64,000 nucleotides of DNA from Saturnia japonica (taxonomy: Eukaryota; Arthropoda; Insecta; Lepidoptera; Saturniidae): positions 12,896,001 through 12,960,000 of the forward strand of contig CM065309.1 of the NCBI GenBank assembly GCA_033032175.1, read 5' to 3'. Below, piece after piece: positions 32,650 to 43,900 of this stretch (position 1 is its first letter; each line of letters starts with the position of its first letter). The notes beneath the pieces are model-generated. The model was not told where the DNA came from. It saw only the letters and a list, made by a program, of their open reading frames with translations, and did not search any database. The translations under genes were made by a program, and so were the position numbers.

Positions 32650-34106
32650 CGATTTTATCGAAAATAGTACTATGTCGCGATCGTCCTGCTTATCCAGTAG
32701 GATTCAATGTTTTTAATGTTATCGAAGTTGAAGACTCCCTTTCTTTTTTATCAGATTTAAAGCTTAATAAGATATTCCTTCTTTTGATACTATCCCCAGA
32801 ATAATTTTGAGTTTTTGAACTAATAAAAAAAATCTTGCATATCATTAACCTATCTTACTGCATCATTAAGAATTAGATTTAATTTATGAGCGGCACATTG
32901 AACATATACCGCATTAGGCTCGAGACTTTATGAGTTTTTGAACTCCACCATAAGTGCCTTTCATTGTGTTAGCACCATCATATCCTTGTCCTCGACATTT
33001 ATTTAGTCATTTATGGATTTAATAATTTGGGTAGACATTGCTAAGGCAGTTTGGTTCTTAACTACATGAAATCCTAAAAATAACTCTTTAATGACGAGCG
33101 CCTTTGGGAATTCCTTATTCGTCTTTCTCGATCATATAATAACGGTAACCTCCATACATTTGATCTGTTTTTGAAATGTCTTGAGTCGTACCTATCGAAT
33201 ATGATAGAGTATAATGGTGCGGAGTTTATTTCATTTATGAGTGCATTTTCTATTTTTTAGAACCAGAACAAGAATAAGTTCATTTTGTATTTTTGGACTT
33301 ACGTATTTTATCTGACTTTTGGTTTACTTAACAATTCTTGTAAAATCGGATCGTATTTTGCTTAACTCAATAATACTTAAAAAGTTTCCTCGTAAACTTG
33401 GATCATTGCTATCTGCGTTATCTCTGGGGCCACGAAAGGCTAAAATACACATTGAATGTGTGAGAGCAATATCAAGGAGTCTAAAGAGTACTTGACGCAA
33501 AAAGACTTTTCTTTCTTGATCATGGACTCTTGCTCTTCATCTAGTATTCCGTGTAGCCACCATTGTTGCTCGATGTCTTACAAAAAAAAACCCCTATCTA
33601 GGTATACTTGGCATGTAAAACATTATCTAAATACAAACTTTCATCCAAATCGTTGGAGCCGTTTCCGAGAAACCAATTACATATAGTATATATATATGAT
33701 AAATCTGGTATTCCACTTGCACCATGCGTCGCTAGCCGGCCAGAACGACACGAAAAAAGTACTTTCGCAGTTTACAAAATGCAGGAAGTCCCTGATCGTA
33801 ACTAGCTCGCCTCCGTCACCAAAGTACTGCGACAAAAAAAATTAAGCAACCAATAGATGCATCCTAAAATTGATCCTTTTCTTATGAATGCGCTTAAATC
33901 TTAATAATTTATTTGAATTTGTATATGATCTTTAGTTGTGTCTAACTTTAATTGATTTTAAATACTTATATAAAATTTATAATTTTTACTAAATTTTCTT
34001 AAAATGTAAGGTTATTTCGAGCTCACGGCCCCTTGGGGATGGGGCGCCCGTGAAGCCAGGGCCCGTGGTATTTTGTCAGTCATGCCACCCTAAAGTTACG
34101 CCACTG
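32650..34106 (-). pseudogene. hAT transposon relic (ZMYM1-like/DUF4371 transposase)
   Basis: The minus strand yields broken frames with hallmarks of ZMYM-type hAT transposases: 'FRGPRDNADSNDP' and 'LRGNFLSIIEL' (about 33350-33440), 'GFHVVKNQTALAMSTQII' (about 33030-33080) and 'CRGQGYDGANTMKGTYGGVQ' (about 32935-33000). The right border (34106) reads, on the element strand, CAGTGGCGTAACTTTAGGG, a typical hAT-type terminus. No matching left terminus was found, so the 3' end is lost or hidden. Dispersed-repeat wording interrupts at about 33600-33690. Confidence 0.7.
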
Positions 34107-34549
34107 CACTGGTGGCAGAAGTAGAGAAATTTTCTTTTACGAGCTTTTTGATGTTACCATGACCTGTCCACATACATTTTAAATCTTGGATCTAGAAGGC
34201 CACCAAATGATTTACGACAAAGTTATATAATTATAGCCGAAAGATTCTCTAGTAAGAAATTAGAAAGATTTTAATAGAAAGATTATTTGCTTCAACCATC
34301 GATGGTTTGTCGATTAATTTTTGTTTTTGGATTTTTCTGTGCATACCATCAGAAATAGTGGGTTAAATGGTTCTCGATTGGAAGCACAATATATAGATGT
34401 TGTCTTTTATTATATATGTCAAAAGGATAACTATATGTTATAATTAAAATATATCCTTTGAGATAGCTAAATTCACCACTACAGAAATTAATTTGAAAAA
34501 CGACTTTACATAAAGTTATTGCTAGCGGTGGTGAATTTCTATATTGTAT

Positions 34550-35080
34550 TGTTACGACCTGTTACAACCCGATTAAAGAGATAGAAAAATCCTGTTCCCG
34601 AAATATCTCGAAGCAACTACAAACTTCTCAGGACTTCGAAATAATGTTCGCGTCGTAAACAACCGTGACACATGTTCGTGTAAACATGGCAGTTTACACA
34701 CATGTATAGGGCTTATTGCCTCGATTACGTCATCGAGTAGGCATAGAAAATAAACATCAAGAAAGTTAATGATAATTCACGATTTTTCTGCGATCGTTTA
34801 GTGTAGATATTTAAGCGACACAGGAGCGGCGCCGAGTTCATAGCCCTGAAGCCGTTTCCCCATACATTAACTAGATTTGTGTGAGAAGATTAGTATTGAT
34901 TGATTGCCGAGTTCAATTCCGTTTTGAATTACAAAGCGATAACAAAGAGCGCTAAAAGGAAGCGAAATCACAGCGTAATAAATAACAGTGTTGTTAGTTT
35001 GTTAATTTGTAACTGTGTGGAATTAAAATAAATTTTCTTCACGTCAATCAACGGAATTTTTAATACCCACGGGTATAACA
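34550..35080. mobile_element. Solo LTR (531 bp) with intact 4-bp target duplication
   Basis: Begins TGTTACGACCTG and ends CACGGGTATAACA, giving TGTTA/TAACA inverted termini with the canonical TG...CA. GTAT flanks both sides (34546-34549 and 35081-35084). AATAAA-type hexamers lie near the 3' end if read on the plus strand. No internal retrotransposon sequence is attached, so it arose by LTR-LTR recombination. The parent family is unknown and it is unrelated to the errantivirus LTR. Confidence 0.88.
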
Positions 35081-35879
35081 GTATTTATTATATTATTGTT
35101 AATATTTTATTTTAGATATAGTAAGATCACAACAACACAAGCCAGGTCCACCACTAATACGTCATGGTTTCTATATCACATAGCCTACTCGTTTACAATA
35201 TTCTCTGTTATTACATACTTTGATTAAAGTAAAAAGTTTGCCTACATGGGACACCCGGCAGATGTGAAATATGTTAGTGAATATAAAAAATATTTAATGA
35301 AAAAAAAATACACCGGGTGATCCCGAAACACGACAAATTAAAAGAAAGTTATTGTGAAGATAATTTTTTTATTACTACGTGTCTGGTGGTCGCGATCCGT
35401 ACCAGGTTTTAACATGAAACTTTGAAATGAAATGTAGTCTGTCTATTAAAAAACTAACTCGGCTCTACACCTTCAACATTGGGACCAAAGTACCACTCTA
35501 ACGGACGCCAACATTGAGGCAAGCAACTGGTTTTACCCGCTGCATTAGATGTTTCACATGAAAAACCCTAATTCCCTTTGCTTCTTGTTTTCACCCAGTA
35601 AATAGGTAATTCTGTATACATTTTCTTCCTACATTTCGATCAAAGCTTTTAAAATTGCTACCTTAATCTGGCAATTGTAACCCTAGGAAAGATACCACTC
35701 TGCTACTCGACGCCGTATCGGCACCTCAGAATCAGTTAAAAGCACAAAAAGTACTCATAACAATTTTTTTTTTAGAGACAAATATAAACAGTACATATAT
35801 AGTTATTGTACTTTATTTAATGATAAGATATATTTAAATAGATTTAAATAATGATTTACATAAACGAGTTATTTCGATG

Positions 35880-35934
35880 ATCATTCATAATCGAGCCCTT
35901 TAAGTTTACTCAGAGGTGGGCGATTATGAATGAT
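35880..35934. repeat. Perfect 14-bp inverted repeat
   Basis: ATCATTCATAATCG at 35880-35893 and its exact reverse complement at 35921-35934, with a 27-base loop. Confidence 0.8.
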
Positions 35935-35944
35935 AACTGGTTTG

Positions 35945-36985
35945 AGATATGTACCTATTAAAAATGTAGAGTGGGAATTTTTTCAGAGTTCGCCACTTTT
36001 TTTTATTAAATTTTTTTTTCTCAAAAATACTTCAATCAATTTGACAACTATTCCCACTCATCCCGGAGTGGGCCGATTTTTTTAAATATCTTTTTTATTT
36101 AATTGAAAAACTTTATTTCTATCATAAAATAAATGTAATTCAACTATTTTATGGTATGATATTCTCAATTTATAGACTTAATTTGCGAACGTAATGACTA
36201 AGTATAATGAGTAATACAGTTAATATCCAATGATTTTACAAAAACAATGCAAAAAATTATTTATTAATTTTCTCTCTGGCGTTTAAATATTTTACAAATC
36301 CTGTGTTCATTCGAGTTTGCCAATTTTTTAAAGACCATTTTTGTCCGGAATTATACAATGTAGTTGTGGAGTTGCTGCAGTCGCGAAAAAATGCCATTCA
36401 GCAGGAATATCAAAATCATCTTCATGATAATAAAAATTTACAAATTTTAAAAAAATTTTGAACTGTTGAGGAGCCCCATCAGAAAAATAATAGATCTTAT
36501 TACAGCGTTCAGGAAGACTTTTTACATAATACATTTTTTTTTTTTTTTAATTGACAAATTTTTTTTCAATTAAATAAAAATTTTTTTATAAAATCGGCCC
36601 ACTCCGGGATGAGCGGGAATAGTTGTCAAATTGATTGAAGTTTTTTATGAAAACAAAAGACAAAAGGAAGTGGCCAACTTTGAAAAAATAACGATTTTGC
36701 TTAAAAACCTGATTATTTTATAGAATTAATCTTCTTTTTTTGGGTATTTTTTCGAAAAGTTCATCCAAATCAATTTTTTTTTTAAATGGTACCCAAAGGT
36801 GAATGTCTAAAAAAGTTATGGCTATTTAAAAATAAAAAAGCCATTTTTTTTTATTCATAACATTTTATGGGATGGATAAAAAAATGGAAAAAAATTCTCA
36901 AAAATGTCTTTCATAGGGTAAAAAAGAACAGAAAAGTTTTAGCTAAATCTAAAGGGGTCGGGTTCAAAAGTGGTCGATTTGGCAT
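35945..36985 (-). mobile_element. Fold-back DNA element with transposon protein fragment
   Basis: Long imperfect inverted arms at 35992-36110 and 36562-36675 share 'cttcaatcaatttgacaact', 'attcccactcatcccggag' and 'tgggccgattttt'. Between them on the minus strand (36534-36328) lies a fragment reading 'CNKIYYFSDGAPQQFK' and 'AEWHFFATA'. It resembles a 'YFSDGA...QYKN...AEWHFFATSHGK' protein that I know only as transposon-associated and uncharacterised. The right end contains 'gaaggggtcgg'-like wording before 'ggcatggaataccccatat'. Borders are approximate. It is non-autonomous. Confidence 0.6.
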
Positions 36986-37004
36986 GGAATACCCCATATG
37001 TATA

Positions 37005-37475
37005 AACTAATATAACAGAGCAGAAGAGTTTTTATGTTTATTTGTTTGTTTAAACACGCTAATCTCTGAAACTACCAGTGGGATTTGAAAAATTCTTTTT
37101 GTATACGATATCTTGATTCAAGAGATCATTTTTGTTCATTATTTTAGACATGGCAAATAATGACAATTTTATGAACTTAAGATAAGTAATTCCGTCACAC
37201 ATGTTTGTTGTGTAACTTAAACAATTTACGCAGCGCATGCAATGGAAGCACTCGAAAGCAATAAATTTTCCCCGTTTTTGCAACATTTTTCATTGATAAT
37301 CCGCTATTATTGGTCGTAGTGTAATGTTATATTAGCCTATAGCCTTCTTCGAGCAATGGGATATCCAACAAAAAAATATTTTTTTCCATTCGAACAATTA
37401 GTTCCTAAGATTAGCGCGTTCAACAAAACAAACAGACAAAGAAACAATTTAGCGTTATAATATTATAATAGATTC
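37005..37475. repeat. Opposed pair of interspersed repeat fragments
   Basis: 37005-37105 reads on the minus strand as the 3' end of the 23019-23673 family ('agagattagcgtgtttaaac' and an 'aaacaaa' run). 37330-37475 reads the same end on the plus strand ('aagattagcgcgttcaa', ending 'tataatattataatagatt'). Confidence 0.6.
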
Positions 37476-37632
37476 ATTAACTTAGGTTTTAGACCCTATA
37501 TTATGTAATACTGATAGAGTTTTGTGTGATATAGCTTGGTTATTGTGCTTGTATGAAGTGGCTTAAAGTTATAAACTGGAAGCATACATTTTAATGTGCC
37601 ACAAAAACTACCTAGAAAATTCTAATAATGGA

Positions 37633-37755
37633 GCCACCATCGTGTTGGGATATTGAATTCATTCTAAGAAAGGACACTATATTCACTTGATAATGGCAGT
37701 AATGGTTTTCAATAAAGAGGACTAGTTGGCAAGTTAGTATGAAGAAGGCTGATTG
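37633..37755. repeat. Small dispersed repeat, copy 1
   Basis: The core 'ttgataatggcagtaatgg' followed by 'aaagaggactagttgg' recurs at 41990-42095 with about 80-90% identity by eye. It is unrecognised. Confidence 0.6.
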
Positions 37756-37980
37756 AATACCTACTGTCACAAAAAATATTAGATCTATCAAGAAAAAATT
37801 AACTGAAAAAATCGACTTTTTCATAAATCTAATTTTTTTGACATCCCTTGCTAGTAGGAGTATTATTATTCTGTGCTAAGTGCTAATGACCCTTTTAGTT
37901 ATTTCGTTAGTTGTCTATGCTAATGATTTATGATTATGATAGTCAAAAGATAGTAAATAGTAAATCACGTTATATTCGAA

Positions 37981-40900
37981 ATGAATAATAAAGATGATCA
38001 ATATAAATCAACGCCGCCACAAACACATAAGAAAGTGCGAAATCCTTTTGATAAAGCTTTGATAGATAGATTGCACAAACCTATATGCAGGTAAGGTGAT
38101 TTATCTAAAAATAGTTATAAATTTATTGCACACATGTACTATTCTTATTATTATTATTATTTCATGTAGCCCGGGTATGTGCAAGATATATAAGAAAGAA
38201 AGAGATGGATCTTTTCAATGGAGTATTGATCAAACTTGCACTTTAGTGCCAGCTGATATTGTAGCTTGTAATACTCAGTTTGAACCTTCGCCAGATCCAG
38301 CATTAGAGAGATTCGCAGAAGAAACTACAGACATGTAAGTATTCAATGGGATATAGCATTACCAAACTTTTTAGATCATGTTGAAATATAAATTAACCTA
38401 TGAAGGTTTAGTATATTTTAATGGAGCTCTGTTCAAAATGTATGTACAATGAAATTAATGAAAACAAATTTTAATTAAACCTCACAATCTGAGGCTCACA
38501 TAAGTACCTTATTATAATTACCACCAACAGCGACAAGCATCTGTTATTAAGCCGGAAACTAAAATTATTTAGTTTTCAAAGACCAGAGAAGAGAAATAAA
38601 GTACCTTAAAGCATAGGGCTTTGGAGTGCCAAGATACACAGTTTTAATTTTAGGTGATTTTCATATACTGTTTTAATTTAGTTGTGTAATATTTGTTAAG
38701 GAATTAAAAATCTTCTAAATTCACAATGTGTGTGTTACAAATTAAAAGAATCATTATTCAAAATATTAGTTTTATTCAGCTTAAAAATACAATTCAGTAT
38801 TCTAACATCTGTCATGTATAAAGTTAGAAATAATAGAAAGTATCAAAGATGTTCAACTCAAAACAAGTAAAGAGTTAGATACACATTGTAATGTAACTCT
38901 TTACTTGTTTTGAGTTCGAACATCTTTGTTACTATGTTATCTTAAATAAAATTTTGCCAGGATTGAAATTGCAAACTTTCCGAAATAGTATATAAAAAGT
39001 ACAATACATTCATGTCATCTAAGCAATTTCATTTTAGGTAAACTTTATACTTAATTATAGATAAATTTTATGTTTTCTTAATCATTTCTATTCTTCATTG
39101 TCTTTACAGCCCTCAGTTTTGTGTACCTATCATATGAGATACAATAATATTATATATCTAGAAGCAAAAACTGAATATTTATATACTTTAAAATATAAAT
39201 ATAAGTTATCCTAAAAGTATTTGACATCTGATGGTATTTGTCAAATACTCAGTTATTAGCAATAGGACAAAAGCTTTGTGATGAATGATCTTGTTTCTGT
39301 GAAGTATAAATTTTTCCAAATGCCTGTGAACATAAAAAGAGGTTTCAGTTCACCTTTTACATAAGAAACTCACACATCTACCATAGAATGTACTTCTATT
39401 CCATATTCTATACTCAAGAAAATTCAACATTTTTATAATGTTTTTTGGATTCTTCAATAAAAGCTTGTACCTATTTAATATGACATGGAATTCATCAATT
39501 TAAGTTAATTTATTACATAGCTATTACTTATAATGTCTTTACCTAATGTTTGTCGTAATAATAATACAAGGTGTCCAGAAAGGGTATCGGGTATTTGTTT
39601 TTCGCGCCATATTCGAAACGGGGCGTCTAAAGGGTGCGGGGAGGGGTTCGTGGCGTCCGCCATTTTGTGGAGTTTTAGTCACGATGGAACAGTACTCGGG
39701 GACGCATCGCGCATTTTGCGTACGAGCGTATTATCGTAATGGTGATTCAATAGTGACTGCTCAACGTCTCTATCGTGCGGAATATCGTACACGCCACGCG
39801 CCAAGTGACGATAGCATTAGGAAATGGATCAGGATGTTCGAGAATACAGGTGCGACAGTTAAAATTCAAAACTCTGGTCATCCTCGTTCAGTTCGCGATG
39901 AAGAAACAACTGAAGAAGTTGAGGCGTCGGTTCGTCAAAATCCGTCTTTATCCATCCGAAAGCGAAGCCAAGCGTTGAACATCAAAAAATCGTCTTTACA
40001 TTCGATTTTAAAGAAAGACTTACATCTAAAAGCCTATAAAATTCAATTGGTTCAAGAATTGAAGGATACGGACTATGCTAATCGACTGAATTTTGCGAAC
40101 GAAATGCTGCAGCGATTTAACAACTTTAACAACATACTGTTCAGTGACGAAGCAAATTTTCACCTGAATGGTCATGTTAATAAGCAGAATTGTCGGTACT
40201 GGGCAGTGGAGAATCCGAGACGAAAGCATGAACGACCCCTGCATAGCCCAAAGGTCGTTGTTTGGGTCGCTATGTCTGCTAAAGGCATAATTGGCCCTTA
40301 TTTTCATGAAGATCAACGAGGCCGAGCAATTAATGTGAATAGTGACCGTTATTGCGATATGTTGCGAAATTGTTTGGTTCCAGAGTTGCAGGCGTTTGCA
40401 GGTTTCAACTCAAGAACGTGGTTCCAGCAAGATGGGACCACTTGCCATACCTCAAATGACTCAATGGAAGTTGTTAACGAATTATTCCCTAATAAAGTCA
40501 TTTCGCGAAGGGGTAACATCAACTGGCCTCCCAGAAGCCCCGACCTTAGCCCGCTTGACTATTTTGCATGGGGATACCTTAAAAGTAAGGTTTATCAAAA
40601 CAATCCGACGAATCTAACCCAGTTGAAGCAAAACATCAGGTCAGAAATGGCAGCAATATCGATAGCTATGTGTCAACGTGTTATCGCCAATCTTCGTTTC
40701 CGTTTAGAAGAGTGCCAGCAACGTAACGGTCATCATTTGGATAACATCATCTTTTCCAAATAATTCTCCAATTCATATGCTAATAATAAACAATAAACTT
40801 TTTTATTGCATACAAATAATTTTTGTTTCATTGAACTTACAAATACCCGATACCCTTTCTGGACACCTTGTATATTGTCATTACTAGCTGTTTTGGCAGA

Positions 40901-43900
40901 TGTTGTCTTCCTTGACCGGTTCTTAAAACAAGAACCACAGCACCACCTATAATGATCAGATTTTGGCACTAAACTAACATATATTTTGAATACATGTTAT
41001 TTTCGTCCATAAATCTCATTTGTTAATGACAATTACAGCACTACCTATCAAATCTTAGCAAAGCTATGAACCACTGACCTGAAAAAACAAATATATGACC
41101 TCAATCAATAACTCATTAAAAATTTGCACAATCATTAACAGATGATCTATTTAAACGTATATGTGTATTTATATGGATGTAACTTAGAATATATTTTCTT
41201 TTCAACATATCAGTTTTCTTTGTTTAATGATTTCATGATGGTAAAAAATTGCAGTGATTAAATAGGCTATTTAATGTCATAATTATTATATGAGGTATGT
41301 GTACAGAGGTATTAATAAATTTGTAGTGTTTATTTTTATCATACTTTTTCAACAAGAAATATGTAGAAGAGATAACAAAAAATTAAAAGTTTAGTTTATA
41401 ACCTGCATGATTACAGATTTTTCTCACAAGAGATGGTTATGCCCAGTCCTCTTGAGCCTTCAAAGAGAGTAAAATCAATACTAAAAACTTCTGCAACTAG
41501 TTCTCTCCTAAGCAGTGTAACCAAGAAACCAAATATAATCACTAAAGATGGTAAGTACTATGTACAAATATTCAGTTCCTTGTCATAGTCACTTTACAAA
41601 AATGTGTATTTACATGTTATTCTGTTATTAATTTAACCATTTCATCTTTAGATTAACATTGTATGTAGATTGAAATGTTGCTAAATAAAGTAATTTACAG
41701 TCATCTTGGGCTATTAGATTATATACATAAGACCATATTTGTAGTATATAATTATATATATTGGCTGTACGATAGAGAACAAGCATAGTAAGGCATATGT
41801 CAGAGTGAGATAGGGACACAGCACAAGTTTTTTAAATCTATAAGGTTTTACAATCTACCTTAGTGTTTGGTAGACATATTACAATTCTTAGTGCCTAGTT
41901 GTAACTCATCCATAAAGAAAATCGACAAAATTATCCATTTCACATGTAAGGCCGATTGAAATGTTTTGCTCAAAAACTAAATTGTTGATCTTGTTAGGAC
42001 ACTGAAATCGTCATAAGACAGGACATTATATTTACTTGATAATGGCTGTAATGGTCTTCATTAAAGAGGACTAGTTGCCAGGTAAGGATGTAGAAGAAGA
42101 AACTAAATTGTTTTTTTTACAAAGTTCATAAAAGCTTACACATAAATAATGTAGAAAATATTGTATTTATTCATATTAATTTTTCAAAAATATGCTATTT
42201 GAAATAAAATGTTAACAAATACGTTAAATATTTGCGAATTTTCTCCTAAATTTCAAAGAGATTGACATGTCGATAACAGCCTAAGAAAATACCTAAGGAG
42301 TTTGTATGTGTTCCTATAAAATAATTTATTATTTGTCATTTTTCACATTTCGTAAAAATATTGCAGTTCGACAAAAATGGCTATCAATAGATTGATTTTT
42401 AACAGTAGCAAATTATTAGCAAGATTATTCACAGCGAAATAGAGAATATGCATGTAATATAAATATTGGTGAAATATTTACATTTGGAATCTTTATTACT
42501 GTAGAATTACACAGCCTACAGTGTTGTTTTTATTATTCGCTTTTTGTTTATTAGATTATTTACTAGATTTCCAGTAATAAAAAGTGTTAAAAAAATACTA
42601 GGGAATTTAAAATCTCAAAACACAAGGCTATTGGTCAAACCGAATCGTGACGTAAGTACGTATTCAGTTATCCACAAAGGCGAAGGTACTGGGTATTTTT
42701 ATAATTTTGTATTGTGTTTATTAAGTTCTATCATTATTTATTAGTCTAGTTAGTAAAATCTTGCAATCTTATGTAATGCCAATTGTGGATCGACGTTAGA
42801 GGTCGATGTCGATGCTCGGCCAAATCACCTTATGATAAGTGACTACCAAATAACTATGCTAAATACTTTACTGTAATATAAGACAATATTTTTTTTTTAG
42901 GAGCATGGAAATATGACTGTAATGTACCTGATGGTTTGTACAGTATCTACAATCTAAAAACAAGAAATTATATTATATTAATTGCAACTATTTTATCTTT
43001 ACGTAATTTTCAATAAAAATATTAAACATAAAGGTATTTATTTTTCAGGAGTGATCATAGATGGCGTGGTTATGTTGATATGATGTGGTTTATTAGTTTT
43101 AATGTTCTGAGTCATTACAAGGAAGAGTATTGAAAATAATAAGACAACATTATTACGAGAAATAAATGAATGATAGGTTTATCCCGAATTACAATTACCA
43201 CAAATTTGGCATGATTTTTCCATTTTATTCTAATTTTTTTTTTACGATAGATGTCATTGATTGTGGATTTTTACTATATCTAATATTTTATTAAAATAAA
43301 CTACATACATACTATAATGCACCATTATTCAATAGATATTAACGGTAAATTAATATAAAAGTATTATATAAATTTAGCTTTTCCTAAAGAGTTGTTGCAA
43401 AACCTTAAATTTTTATATTGAATTTCTGGCCTCTGTATAATGTCAGTTATTATGTAAAATAAGTTTTCTTGGGTATTCTTAAAGGGCTTTTGATTAATTC
43501 TGCAATGATTTGGATTAAAAAAAAAAATCAAATGATTATTAATAGAAAGCGGTCGGGATTTTCCTCAGTATTTCATTGCGCTCAAGAAGAGTGAGATTCT
43601 TTCATTCACAGGAAACTAAAGAATACTGCCATGTGAGACTTTTTGCTGACTGATTGATATACTAAGAATGAGTTTACGCGCCCAAGAAACCTGTAGGAAC
43701 GAAGTATTATCTTAAATTTACAACGTATTGCAAACTATCAATCGATCAAATGTAGTGAATGTGAGGCAAGACTAAGCGTGAGAATAGAACTGTGTCTCAG
43801 GAATCCATAAAATACACAAAAAGCGTGAAAACAGAACTGTGTCTCCAAAAAATACACAAAGCCCGAAACACGGTTAAATCGCCGATGTTGAATTTCAGTA

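Larger units (their letters stand above)
35081..37980. other. Intergenic stretch upstream of bora, element remnants
   Basis: No host gene is supported. It holds a 14-bp-arm hairpin (35880-35934), the fold-back element (about 35945-36985), an opposed pair of repeat fragments (37005-37105 minus, 37330-37475 plus) and one copy of a small repeat (37633-37755). The last few hundred bases presumably include the bora promoter. Confidence 0.45.

Noticed and set aside
39546..39683. N-terminal extension of the transposase in bora intron 2
   Set aside because: It translates the terminal inverted repeat; the family-like protein starts at 39684.
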